DNA from: Chryseobacterium viscerum
Lineage (GTDB): Bacteria > Bacteroidota > Bacteroidia > Flavobacteriales > Weeksellaceae
Direction: 5' to 3'
Assembly: GCF_002899945.2 (NCBI RefSeq)
Contig: NZ_PPEG02000001.1
Span: forward strand, 186,001-250,000
Length of the DNA stretch: 64,000 nt
Position 1 is the first letter of the stretch. Each line of letters starts with the position of its first letter. Below are positions 52,921 to 61,699 of this stretch, piece by piece. Under the pieces are notes generated by a model. That model was not told the origin of the DNA. It searched no databases and saw nothing but the letters and a program-made list of their open reading frames with translations. The translations under genes were made by a program, and so were the position numbers.

Positions 52921-54069
52921 TTGAAAAAGAAAAAACTCCTCATTCGTATAGGTTCATTACGTCATGGTGGTGCTGAGAAGGTATTAATCAACTTTTTGAA
53001 GAATCTTCCTTCAGATAAGTATGAAGTAGATCTTCTTGTCAACCTTTATTCCGGAATATATATTAAAGAAGTTCCATCCTGGGTGACTCTATACTATTTA
53101 ACAAAAGGAGAAATGATAACAACCAACAGGCTGCAGGACATCCCTGTGAAGGCGTACAGGGTTTTGTATCAGAAAATGTTTCTTTGGTTTCCTTCTCTTC
53201 TTTATAAATTTGTTTTAAAAAATAAAAAATACGATGTAGAAATTGCAGCCATTCATGCGATGCATCAGGAAATTCTGTCCAGCCCTCAAAAAGATTCAAA
53301 AAAAATTATCTGGGTACAGAATGATATTTTCAATCTAAAAGGATACACTCCGGAAGTCATCAGACAGTTTTTCAAATTTGACAGGATTCTTGTGATTTCC
53401 AACAAACTTCAGGAAGGTATGCACAACCTGGCCAAAAACGAAGTTGAAAAGGAGTCTGTCATCAAGATCTTTAATCCGATTGATAAGAATGATACCTTAA
53501 GAAAAGCGGATATTGAAATTAATGATTACCCGTTCAATACGGATCTTCCCACTTTTGTAACGGTAGGCACTGTATATCCGCAGAAGGGCTATGACCGGCT
53601 TTTAAATGTTCATAAAAAACTGATTGATGAGGGGTTGAAACATCAGCTTTTGATCATTGGTGACGGTTATGATTTTAACAATATTCAGGATCAGCTTAAT
53701 CAATTGGGGCTTCAGGATACTGCAAAAATGCTGGGTTTCAGCAGCAATCCATATCCTTACATGAAAAAAGCAGATTTTTATATTATGTCTTCGCGCCATG
53801 AAGGGTTCCCTACCATCATTGCCGAAGCACTTATTCTCAATAAACCTATTTCTGCAACGGATATTTCCGGGATCAGAGATCTTCTGCAGGATGGAAGACT
53901 GGGAAATATCACCCCGAATTCCGAAGAAGGAATTTATGAAGGAATGAAAAAGTTTCTTACCGATAAAAATATATCTGAAGAGTACAAAAAAGAGATCTCA
54001 GAAACTGAACTTCCGTTTGTTTTAGAGAAATCTGTAGAGCATCTTCAGAAAATAATTGATGAAGTATAA
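52921..54069 (+). CDS. Glycosyltransferase family 4 (GT-B)
   Basis: The 382-residue protein starts at TTG (no closer in-frame ATG) with KKLLIRIGSLRHGGAEKVLI. It has FVTVGTVYPQKGYDRLL at the domain junction, MLGFSSNPYPYMKKADFYIM and the EX7E motif SRHEGFPTIIAEAL. It is a paralogue of the enzyme at 49114. It lies 37 bases after the hexapeptide gene and 11 before the next transferase. Retaining mechanism and nucleotide-sugar donor are expected; specificity unknown. Confidence 0.9.
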   Translation: MKKKKLLIRIGSLRHGGAEKVLINFLKNLPSDKYEVDLLVNLYSGIYIKEVPSWVTLYYLTKGEMITTNRLQDIPVKAYRVLYQKMFLWFPSLLYKFVLKNKKYDVEIAAIHAMHQEILSSPQKDSKKIIWVQNDIFNLKGYTPEVIRQFFKFDRILVISNKLQEGMHNLAKNEVEKESVIKIFNPIDKNDTLRKADIEINDYPFNTDLPTFVTVGTVYPQKGYDRLLNVHKKLIDEGLKHQLLIIGDGYDFNNIQDQLNQLGLQDTAKMLGFSSNPYPYMKKADFYIMSSRHEGFPTIIAEALILNKPISATDISGIRDLLQDGRLGNITPNSEEGIYEGMKKFLTDKNISEEYKKEISETELPFVLEKSVEHLQKIIDEV

Positions 54070-54080
54070 AAATAATTACG

Positions 54081-54635
54081 ATGGCCAATTATTCTATTAT
54101 TCAAAAAGACTTTTACCGGGAAAGCGGAAAATGGCTTTCAAAGTTTGAAATCTGGAAAAAGTGCATTAATCCTAATCTTCATTTTGTATATGTCTTAAGG
54201 ATGGCTCAGAAATATCAGAAGAGCCCTGTTTTGAATACTTTTTGGAGAATTGTATTAAGACATTATCAAATCAAATACGGCTTTCAGATTTATCCTGAGA
54301 CCCAAATCGGGGAAGGTTTTTATCTGGGCCACTGGGGAAGTCTTGTCATCAACCCCAAAACCATTATTGGAAAAAACTGTAATATCGCACAGGGAGTCAC
54401 AATAGGCCAGCAAAACCGTGGAAAAAATGAAGGTTCTCCTGTTATTGGCGATGAGGTATGGATAGGAACCAATGCCGTAATTGTAGGGGGTATCACAATT
54501 GGCGACAACGTATTGATCGTTCCAAATTCCTATGTCAATTTTGATGTTCCTTCCCATTCTGTTGTCATAGGAAACCCCGCTAAAATCATCCCTACAGAGA
54601 ATGCCACAATGGATTATATCAACCGTAAAGTGTAG
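54081..54635 (+). CDS. Serine-acetyltransferase-like hexapeptide acetyltransferase
   Basis: The 184-residue protein has a helical N-terminus (about 1-70) and then a left-handed beta-helix with HWGSLVINPKTIIGKNCNIA, GVTIGQQNRGKNEGSPVIGD and EVWIGTNAVIVGGITIGDN (each shown in part). The order resembles serine acetyltransferases, but the N-terminal domain is much shorter than in CysE and the context is a glycan locus. It more likely acetylates a sugar. It closes the polysaccharide locus; 533 bases without a convincing gene follow. Confidence 0.85.
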   Translation: MANYSIIQKDFYRESGKWLSKFEIWKKCINPNLHFVYVLRMAQKYQKSPVLNTFWRIVLRHYQIKYGFQIYPETQIGEGFYLGHWGSLVINPKTIIGKNCNIAQGVTIGQQNRGKNEGSPVIGDEVWIGTNAVIVGGITIGDNVLIVPNSYVNFDVPSHSVVIGNPAKIIPTENATMDYINRKV

Positions 54636-55168
54636 TAAATCCAACAGTTATAGTAAAAATTCTACTTGCATTTATCGGTAATTTCATTTACATTTGTAAA
54701 AAAAGTATTGTTTGGCTATGAAATAGCAACGTAATCATCTGATTTTATGAAAAATATAACATTTTATAACTCAGCTGACATCAATCCCTCAATACTGCTA
54801 TTTCTGAAAAAAACCACTTAATATTAAAAACACAACCCAGGTCTTATTATTAATTTAAAAAAATAATTTTTGATGAAAAGAATACATCTTTACCCCTCCC
54901 ATTCTTTATCTGCATTACCAACTCTATAATTAGATTTTCTACAGTAACTTAAAGTCTGGCGGAAAAGCAGCTCTCCACATGAAACTGTAACACCCCTCTT
55001 TAAAAGTTTTCTTTTTGAGTTGATATCATACTGCAACCCTTAGAATGAGTATCTTATATAAATTCTTTTCATGCAATACATGATTATGATATTCGGCAGA
55101 CTCTTATCCGGAGGACTTTTGGGAAAGATTATTTAAAAAATTTATCTTAACAGAAAGCACATACAAAT
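54636..55168. other. Long gene-poor stretch with an isolated promoter
   Basis: These 533 bases lie between the end of the glycan locus and the phosphoethanolamine-transferase gene. They contain one good promoter (54666-54696). Two very short open frames follow (54747-54821 with 24 codons, 55071-55136 with 21 codons), neither convincing as a gene. No terminator or repeat stands out. It is either a long leader or an untranslated RNA. Confidence 0.6.
54666..54696 (+). promoter_or_regulatory. Strong flavobacterial promoter with no adjacent gene
   Basis: TTG (54666-54668), 20 bases, TACATTTG (54689-54696), a full match to the pattern. Transcription would start near 54703, about 465 bases before the next gene. 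Confidence 0.7.
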
Positions 55169-56662
55169 ATGTTCAAAAAAATAATTCCTATTCTTCTCAT
55201 TATAATATACCTCACAGGTTTTCTTCTTTCTTTCCCTTATATTTTTGATAATCTGTTCGGAGCGGAAAAACTGGACAGCATAAGAAATATTATTGAATAC
55301 GGGATTATGTTTTGTTCTTTCCTTGTATTTAATGCCCTTCTTTTTAAGAATAAATATACTTCAGTCATTGCTGTTGTTCTCTGTTTATTATTGAGTATTA
55401 ACTTTCTGATATCAGCATCCTGTTTCCTCATCTATCATTCCGGATTTAATGTAGGAATGGCCATCAGTATTCTTGAATCTAATCCCGATGAAGCAATGAG
55501 CATGTCTTATATGTTTATTCTTCCTGGTATTTTATTTTTTGTTTTTCTGGGAATGCTACTATACTCCGTGAATTACCTTAAAAAAGAAGTGGTCAAATTC
55601 GATGTTAAATTTATCATTATCGCATTATTATGGCTTATTCTTCCATTTGGATATCATCTAAAACACAAATACATAAGTAATAAAGGAGGAGGAAAAATGA
55701 TTAAAAATGTATACTATCATTTATCCGATTTCAATACTGCATTGAATATACAGAGAGATATTAACGCAATTAAAAAGAATATCCCTGTTTTTAACCTCAA
55801 AAAAATACAGCCGGGGATAGAAAATGTAATTCTGATCATTGGAGAATCAGAAAGAAAACAGAATATGTCATTGTATGGATATTCTAAAAAAACAACTCCT
55901 TTTACGGATCAGCAAGCTGAAAATATGATGATTTTTGATCATGCTGTTTCGCCTGCGGGAATTACCAATCTAAGTGTTCCTCTAATGCTGTCGAGCATCC
56001 ATCCGGATGAATTCAGATACCGCTATGATAAACTCTCCGACAATGTTATCAACATGGCCAATCAAGCCGGATACAATTCTTTCTGGCTGAGTACACAAGC
56101 GAGCTCTAGGGGAATAACCGCTATGGCTTCCCTATCCAAAAATAAAAAATGGGTAAACGGTTATGATGAAATAATTGTTCCTGAACTTAAAAAAGTCATT
56201 CAAAACCAAGGAGATAAATTTGTGGTTCTTCATATCATGGGAAGCCACCCCAATCCTTGCAACAGGCTCCCTCCTAATTGGAATTCTGAAGGCCTGAACT
56301 GCTATGACAGCTCTATCAAATATACAGATTATGTCTTCAAAAATATTTTCAGCACGTTGAAAAACACCAATTCCGTAGTCATCTACGCATCAGATCATGG
56401 ACTGAAAATACAAGGAGACAAGCTATTACACGTAGACTCAAAAGAATCTACCCAGGTTCCATTTTTTATATGGTATGGTGATAAAGTACCGGCAGCCTAC
56501 AGAGTTACCGGACATGAAACCAAGCAAACCCAAACAACTTATGCGTATCCTCTCATCATGAAATATATGGGTCTTGAACCTCCTCAGCATTATAAAAATG
56601 AAGGGAAGAAATATTTAAACTTAGAAATGAAGAGCATGGAATATGATAAATTGCCTGAGTAA
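55169..56662 (+). CDS. Phosphoethanolamine-transferase-like membrane sulfatase-fold protein
   Basis: The 497-residue inner-membrane protein has about five membrane helices (within 5-165) and then a periplasmic alkaline-phosphatase-fold domain (about 210-490). The active-site segment is LIIGESERKQNMSLYGYSKK followed by TTPF; the residue at the nucleophile position is S227, where most family members have threonine. The metal site ASDHGL (D and H near 408-409) is present. EptA/CptA relatives attach phosphoethanolamine to lipid A or core sugars, lowering surface charge. It follows the long leader at 54.7 kb and is convergent with the DUF2306 gene. Confidence 0.87.
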   Translation: MFKKIIPILLIIIYLTGFLLSFPYIFDNLFGAEKLDSIRNIIEYGIMFCSFLVFNALLFKNKYTSVIAVVLCLLLSINFLISASCFLIYHSGFNVGMAISILESNPDEAMSMSYMFILPGILFFVFLGMLLYSVNYLKKEVVKFDVKFIIIALLWLILPFGYHLKHKYISNKGGGKMIKNVYYHLSDFNTALNIQRDINAIKKNIPVFNLKKIQPGIENVILIIGESERKQNMSLYGYSKKTTPFTDQQAENMMIFDHAVSPAGITNLSVPLMLSSIHPDEFRYRYDKLSDNVINMANQAGYNSFWLSTQASSRGITAMASLSKNKKWVNGYDEIIVPELKKVIQNQGDKFVVLHIMGSHPNPCNRLPPNWNSEGLNCYDSSIKYTDYVFKNIFSTLKNTNSVVIYASDHGLKIQGDKLLHVDSKESTQVPFFIWYGDKVPAAYRVTGHETKQTQTTYAYPLIMKYMGLEPPQHYKNEGKKYLNLEMKSMEYDKLPE

Positions 56663-56669
56663 ATAGCCG

Positions 56670-57281
56670 TTAAGTTTGTATTGCTGCCGTTTTTCTATTG
56701 ATAAAATAGGCAAACAGCAGATTAGGAACCCAGCACAGCCATGCTACGGCAATGTAAGAGTTATCAGGATCTCCGGTAATACTTTTTAGTAAAGGAAACC
56801 ACAGCCTAAGGGTCACCGCTGCAAAGGTACAGGCATAGCTATAAGTCATCAATTGCTGATGCTGGATAATATTCTTTTGCTTAATCTGTACCACTGCGGC
56901 AAGAGTTGTCACGAGCCAGATGCATCCCAAACAGATAAACCCTATTACTGAAACCAGTCCTCCATTGGCATAAAAACCCATATAAATAGCTGAAATAGAA
57001 CTTATGATCACAGCGATTATATAAAGAGCTCCTACTTTCCGGTGTATCCTTATATATTTATTTCTAAATGAGCTTCCAAACTGGCGCCAGCCTATAAAAA
57101 GTGCCAGACCGCCAAAAATAATATGCGCAAAAAATGCTGTTTTCCAAATGATATTATGAAGTACTTCAGCAGATTTTGAACCCAGAAAAGTATATTTGTG
57201 TTCGACGAAGGCATAAAGAAGAGGATAGGCCCCGATGAGCAATGCCAACACACACATGATTACAAATAATAATTTTTTCAT
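56670..57281 (-). CDS. DUF2306-family membrane protein
   Basis: The 203-residue inner-membrane protein has about six hydrophobic segments and the family's histidine features: TAFFAHIIFGGLALFIGWRQ, RIHRKVGALYIIAV, and HQQLMTYSYACTFAAVTLRL. The repeated H-x-K/H and R positions suggest a heme- or quinone-associated membrane fold, but no function is established. It lies 122 bases downstream of the AraC-type regulator on the same strand, with operator-like repeats between them, so the regulator may control it. Confidence 0.8.
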   Translation of the reverse strand: MKKLLFVIMCVLALLIGAYPLLYAFVEHKYTFLGSKSAEVLHNIIWKTAFFAHIIFGGLALFIGWRQFGSSFRNKYIRIHRKVGALYIIAVIISSISAIYMGFYANGGLVSVIGFICLGCIWLVTTLAAVVQIKQKNIIQHQQLMTYSYACTFAAVTLRLWFPLLKSITGDPDNSYIAVAWLCWVPNLLFAYFINRKTAAIQT

Positions 57282-57326
57282 AGTGACTGATTAATTTTTT
57301 TTGTAAAAATGAGGATTTTAAAAGCT

Positions 57327-57354
57327 CCAACTGTTCCAACATGAAAGGTGGAAC
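57327..57354. promoter_or_regulatory. Direct and inverted repeats before the DUF2306 gene
   Basis: TCCAAC-TGT-TCCAAC is a direct repeat (57327-57340 region), and GTTCCA with TGGAAC (57333-57338 and 57349-57354) forms an inverted repeat with a 10-base spacer. They lie between the AraC regulator and its likely target. Possible binding site. Confidence 0.35.
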
Positions 57355-57403
57355 CTATTTGTAAACTACTAAAATACAACACACTGCAAAACCTTAAGGC
57401 AAA

Positions 57404-58537
57404 TTATTCCATATCAATAGTAATGCTTTGACTTTTTAGAAACTCTCTTGGTGAGCAGTTCATATATTTTTTAAAATTTCGGTTAAATGAAGTTTTTGAA
57501 TTAAATCCACTCTCAAATGCCAATGAAAGAATGGTAAACTTTTCATTTTCGGGAAGTACCGCTATCCTTTTGAATTCATCAATCCGCTGACGATTGATAT
57601 AATCATAAAAGTTTTTATTTTCTATTGAATTAATTGCCTGAGACAATACATTAGGGTGCACGTCTAATAGTGCCGCAGTATAATTCAGATTCAGCTCCGG
57701 ATCCTTATAGAGTTTTTCTTTCTCCATCTTATCTACAAGCTTTTCATAAATAGCCATTATAGCATCCTCACCGGGAGAATTCTTCTGATACTTCACCGTC
57801 TCTTCATCAGCTATTTTTCCATCTATGGTATCAGCTGCAATAGGCAGATCCAGAATCCCAACACGACTTATTCCAAAGTAAGCAGCCACTACAATAAACA
57901 GAACCACGATAGAAAAAATAAGAATATCATTTCTAATAATCACGGCAACCCATATTAACGCTATCCCGGCAATAAGATAGTACAACCAGTTAAGGTTAAT
58001 TTTCTCAGTGTTGGAATATTGGTTGGATATTCTTTTCGTGTATTTTCTAACGGCAAAAAGGCTTAAAGCAACATATACTATTCCTGATAGGATCATCATG
58101 TATTTGAGAACCCTGCTTATGAATACATACTCACTGTTTCCGCTTTGATAGACGGAAAGCCTATCCCAGGGAGATAAAATCAACAGTTTAAAAAGCATGA
58201 AAAAGACAATCAAAACAGGAATAAAATGCAGCAACCAGATCTTTTTGCCCGGATTTCTTCCTGTAACGCACAGAACATATACATACAACATGGGCCCATG
58301 GATAAATGGAAAGATAACTTCATAGCCCAGGAAATGAGGAAACTTCACATAACTACCCGAAAAAAATAAGATGAATAAGATAAGATGTAGTCCTATAATC
58401 AGGAACCATGCTGCCAATACATAATCAGCCATTATTTTTCTGCGTTTCCCCATAATCAGAAATGAAGAGAAACAGGCAATAAAAATTCCTGACAGATAAA
58501 ATACTGAGGATAAAGATTGCAGACCAAAATCAGACAT
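57404..58537 (-). CDS. Membrane-anchored AraC-family transcriptional regulator
   Basis: The 377-residue protein has about seven membrane helices in the N-terminal 230 residues (for example VFYLSGIFIACFSSFLIMG and GYEVIFPFIHGPMLYVYVLC), then a linker and a C-terminal AraC DNA-binding domain (about 270-370) with two helix-turn-helix parts; the second carries ILSLAFESGFNSKTSFNRNF followed by KKYMNCSPREF. This form, with a sensor domain in the membrane, is common in Bacteroidota. Signal unknown. The closest likely target is the DUF2306 gene that follows it. Confidence 0.9.
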   Translation of the reverse strand: MSDFGLQSLSSVFYLSGIFIACFSSFLIMGKRRKIMADYVLAAWFLIIGLHLILFILFFSGSYVKFPHFLGYEVIFPFIHGPMLYVYVLCVTGRNPGKKIWLLHFIPVLIVFFMLFKLLILSPWDRLSVYQSGNSEYVFISRVLKYMMILSGIVYVALSLFAVRKYTKRISNQYSNTEKINLNWLYYLIAGIALIWVAVIIRNDILIFSIVVLFIVVAAYFGISRVGILDLPIAADTIDGKIADEETVKYQKNSPGEDAIMAIYEKLVDKMEKEKLYKDPELNLNYTAALLDVHPNVLSQAINSIENKNFYDYINRQRIDEFKRIAVLPENEKFTILSLAFESGFNSKTSFNRNFKKYMNCSPREFLKSQSITIDME

Positions 58538-58920
58538 TAGATGGATAGATTAATCAGGCGGTTAAATTATTCATTTTTCGACATATCTACGCCCTTTTTA
58601 ATTAATTCTCGTGAGGTAAATCTGTTATCCGGTAAATAATTAAGAATATTTTAATTCACAAATCTCAAATTTTAATTTATACTTTGTAATTTTATCTTAG
58701 TTTTTAAACGTTTGGATTGCCATATAGATCTCAATAACAGCATAGCAAATCATATCGAAATACGAATATGATTTTAAGCATATTTTAATATTAAACTTTG
58801 TTAAAAGTGATTGAATCTTTAACAAATATTATATTTTTGCATAATTATTGATTTAGTCTATTGATTTTGGAAATAATTTAAACGAAATAAATAATTATAA
58901 ACTTTTAAAAATTTAAAATT
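58538..58920. other. Divergent region between the AraC regulator and carbonic anhydrase
   Basis: 383 AT-rich bases hold the carbonic-anhydrase promoter and its inverted repeat near 58798-58839. I see no gene, terminator or recognisable RNA in the rest, and no clear promoter for the regulator gene. Confidence 0.6.
58798..58839 (+). promoter_or_regulatory. Promoter of the carbonic-anhydrase cluster with inverted repeat
   Basis: TTG (58811-58813), 18 bases, TATTTTTG (58832-58839). A perfect 8-bp inverted repeat TTGTTAAA / TTTAACAA (58798-58805, 58818-58825) brackets the -33 element and could be an operator. The leader would be about 75 bases. Confidence 0.6.
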
Positions 58921-59589
58921 ATGTCACAATCGTACGAGGTTATTTTTGAAAACAATAGAAAATGGGTAGAGTCCAAAGTAGCAGAAGATCCAAACTTCTT
59001 TCAGGAACTTGCAAAAACTCAACATCCAGAATATCTGTACATCGGATGTTCGGACAGTAGAGCCACTGCAGAAGAATTGATGGGAGCAAAGCCTGGAGAA
59101 GTATTTGTTCACAGAAACATTGCTAATGTTATTAACACTTTAGATATGAGTTCCACAGCGGTTATTCAATATGCTGTAGAACATCTGAAAGTAAAACACA
59201 TTATTGTTTGCGGGCATTACAACTGTGGCGGTGTAAAAGCAGCGATGACTCCTCAGGATTTAGGATTATTAAATCCATGGCTGAGAAACATTCGTGACGT
59301 TTACAGACTGCATCAGGCGGAACTGGATTCTCTTCAGGACGAAAGCAAGCGTTATGACAGACTTGTAGAACTTAATGTTCAGGAGCAGTGCATCAACGTG
59401 ATCAAAATGGCCTGCGTACAGGAAAGGTATATTTTAGAAGAACAACCTATTGTACACGGCTGGGTATTTGACCTTAGAACAGGTAAGATCATTGATCTGG
59501 AGATTGATTTTGAGAAAATCTTAAAAGACATCCAAAAGATCTACAACCTTACGGGTTCTGATTGGGTAATGAGCAGAAAGACTGAATAG
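58921..59589 (+). CDS. can: Beta-class carbonic anhydrase
   Basis: Cytosolic zinc enzyme interconverting CO2 and bicarbonate. The 222-residue protein has zinc ligands C43, H99 and C102 (in CSDSR and CGHYNCGG) and the D45/R47 dyad. The whole central region (KPGEVFVHRNIANVI) matches the Can/CynT type. It leads a cluster with a small secreted protein, a SulP transporter and a second beta-carbonic anhydrase. Together these point to bicarbonate supply for carboxylation or pH control. Confidence 0.95.
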   Translation: MSQSYEVIFENNRKWVESKVAEDPNFFQELAKTQHPEYLYIGCSDSRATAEELMGAKPGEVFVHRNIANVINTLDMSSTAVIQYAVEHLKVKHIIVCGHYNCGGVKAAMTPQDLGLLNPWLRNIRDVYRLHQAELDSLQDESKRYDRLVELNVQEQCINVIKMACVQERYILEEQPIVHGWVFDLRTGKIIDLEIDFEKILKDIQKIYNLTGSDWVMSRKTE

Positions 59590-59610
59590 TTTTTCTAAAA
59601 AGAAGGTAAG

Positions 59611-59910
59611 ATGAAATTCTGGAGTATTATTGTATTAACGTTTTTTCTCAATTTTACAGCGCTGCCAAGCATTGCTGCGGTAGCAGGCTGGGATATTGCA
59701 AGAACGAATATAATAATCAATGAAGAAGAACCTCATTCTCACCCAACCTCATTTATTGTTTACGAAAAGACCATTCCGAAACCTTTGGATGTTTTCGATT
59801 ATCTTAAGTTTTCTGAACCTGATGTTCAGGGTGTGTCTTTTGTACTGATCGATGATTCTTTTCATCTGTCACCTTTACTTAGTATATTTTCTCCCCCTCC
59901 GGAAGCATAA
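59611..59910 (+). CDS. Small secreted protein of unknown function
   Basis: The 99-residue protein has a signal peptide (about 1-22, IVLTFFLNFTALPSIAA). The mature part has a histidine pair (EEEPHSHP, H42 and H44), DVFDYLKFSEPDV and a C-terminal segment SFHLSPLLSIFSPPPEA. No family is recognised. It lies 21 bases after the carbonic anhydrase gene and 146 before the SulP transporter gene, so its job is probably tied to bicarbonate handling. The histidines could bind metal, but this is speculation. Confidence 0.7.
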   Translation: MKFWSIIVLTFFLNFTALPSIAAVAGWDIARTNIIINEEEPHSHPTSFIVYEKTIPKPLDVFDYLKFSEPDVQGVSFVLIDDSFHLSPLLSIFSPPPEA

Positions 59911-59932
59911 CTCCTATAGTTAGATTTTTTTG
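59908..59932 (+). terminator. Weak hairpin plus T-run after the small secreted gene
   Basis: Five-base-pair stem TAACT / AGTTA starting at the stop codon, then a run of seven T. It may reduce but not stop transcription into the SulP gene. Confidence 0.35.
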
Positions 59933-60056
59933 ATACTTATTCCATATCATTTTTGATATCGGATACGCACGTACTTTAAAAATTATTTTTTTCAACTTCT
60001 TTGTAATTGACTTATTTAAAAATAAATAAGCCGGTTATACTTTACAGCTTCACATT

Positions 60057-61649
60057 ATGAAAAAGACATCATTAATAGGAGGAATCAAGGAGAATATTCC
60101 TTCAGGACTCGTGGTATTTTTAGTAGCACTTCCGTTGTGTTTAGGAATTGCTTTAGCATCAGGTGCTCCCCCATTATCCGGTATTATTTCCGGTATTGTA
60201 GGCGGCCTGGTAGTAGGAACAATGAGTAACTCAAATATTTCAGTTTCCGGACCTGCAGCAGGTTTAACGGCAATTGTTTTAACAGCTATAACTGATCTTG
60301 GCGCATTTGAACTCTTCCTTTGTGCAGGGATCATCGCAGGACTCATTCAATTGGTTTTAGGGTTTGTAAGGGCTGGAAGTATTTCCAACTATTTCCCCAA
60401 CAACGTTATTGAAGGAATGCTTGCTGCCATAGGGATCATTATTATTTTAAAACAGATTCCGCATGCTTTAGGATTCGATAAAGATTATGAAGGTCATGAA
60501 TCGATCTTTGATAATGGCTTGAATTTCGGATATTTTGCAGAATTATTTGGGGCAATCCATCCGGGAGCCATCGTTATCACTTTAATTTCTGTAGCAGTTC
60601 TTATTGCATGGGATAAAATACACGTACTGAAAAGGATGAAACTGCTTCCAGGAGCGTTGGTTGCAGTCATTATAAGTATCCTTTTAAATCAGCTTTTTAA
60701 AATGTCCGGAAGTTCTCTGGCTATTGAAACCCAGCATTTGGTTTCTTTACCTATTCCAAAGACTTTTGATGATTTTAAAAACCTGATTACAACTCCGGAT
60801 TTTAATGGTTTTACCAATCCTAAAGTATGGATTGTAGGAGCAACGATTGCTATTGTAGCATCTATTGAAACGCTGCTTTGTATTGAAGCATCAGACCGAT
60901 TAGACCGACAAAGAAGAATTACGGATACCAATCTTGAGCTTAAAGCCCAGGGAATAGGAAATCTTATCAGTTCATTTATTGGTGGTCTTCCAATGACGTC
61001 TGTTGTAGTAAGAAGTTCTGCGAATGCTAATGCGGGAGCAACTTCTAAAATATCATCCATCATTCACGGGGTCTTCTTATTAATCTGTGTACTTTCTATT
61101 CCGGTTATTTTAAATTTAATTCCTCTCGCTACTTTGGCTGCGGTATTAATTTTAGTTGGATATAAGCTGGCAAAACCAGCTACGTTCAAGCATTTCTGGC
61201 ATTTGGGTAAATTCCAGTTTATACCATTTGTAGCAACAGTTGTGGCGGTTGTAGCCACAGACTTATTAAAAGGAGTAGGAATTGGTCTTGCCATTTCTGT
61301 TTTCTATATTCTTCAGGGAAATATGAAAAGAGCGTATTATTTAAGCAGAGAAAGACTGGATAATGCCGATGGAATAAACATCAAACTGGCTGAAGAAGTA
61401 TCATTTTTAAATAAAGCAGCTATCAAAAAAACACTTAAAAATATAAAACCAAATTCTACGGTTATCATTGATGCCCGAAACACATCATACATTGCAACAG
61501 ATGTACTGGAAATGATTCAGGATTTTGCCAATATCAGGGCAAAAGAACAGGATATCAATGTTGAACTTCTAGGCTTTAAAACTTCATACCGAGATTACGA
61601 AAGAAGTGAGGATTCTCATATTTTAGTTACTCACAATAGAGCCATGTAA
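60057..61649 (+). CDS. SulP-family inorganic anion transporter (probable bicarbonate)
   Basis: Inner-membrane transporter of 530 residues with about eleven membrane segments, the SulP start SGLVVFLVALPLCLGIALAS, NISVSGPAAGLTAIV, and in the middle the GGLPMTSVVVRSSANANAGA region. A short STAS-like domain ends the protein (about 440-525, IIDARNTSYIATDVLEMI). SulP proteins move sulfate, bicarbonate or other anions. Being flanked on both sides by carbonic-anhydrase genes makes bicarbonate the best guess. It lies 50 bases before the second carbonic anhydrase. Confidence 0.9.
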   Translation: MKKTSLIGGIKENIPSGLVVFLVALPLCLGIALASGAPPLSGIISGIVGGLVVGTMSNSNISVSGPAAGLTAIVLTAITDLGAFELFLCAGIIAGLIQLVLGFVRAGSISNYFPNNVIEGMLAAIGIIIILKQIPHALGFDKDYEGHESIFDNGLNFGYFAELFGAIHPGAIVITLISVAVLIAWDKIHVLKRMKLLPGALVAVIISILLNQLFKMSGSSLAIETQHLVSLPIPKTFDDFKNLITTPDFNGFTNPKVWIVGATIAIVASIETLLCIEASDRLDRQRRITDTNLELKAQGIGNLISSFIGGLPMTSVVVRSSANANAGATSKISSIIHGVFLLICVLSIPVILNLIPLATLAAVLILVGYKLAKPATFKHFWHLGKFQFIPFVATVVAVVATDLLKGVGIGLAISVFYILQGNMKRAYYLSRERLDNADGINIKLAEEVSFLNKAAIKKTLKNIKPNSTVIIDARNTSYIATDVLEMIQDFANIRAKEQDINVELLGFKTSYRDYERSEDSHILVTHNRAM

Positions 61650-61699
61650 TCTCATTCATCAATTTTTTTTTAACTTTAAATTCGAAAACAATACATTAT

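Noticed and set aside
24091..54635. Possibility that the glycan locus is a prophage or integrative element
   Set aside because: No integrase, transposase, tRNA target or flanking direct repeat was seen; the locus lies between conserved core genes.
59944..59959. Palindrome ATATCA-TTTT-TGATAT before the SulP gene
   Set aside because: Short and AT-only, of a kind common by chance in this genome; not strong enough to call a terminator or operator.
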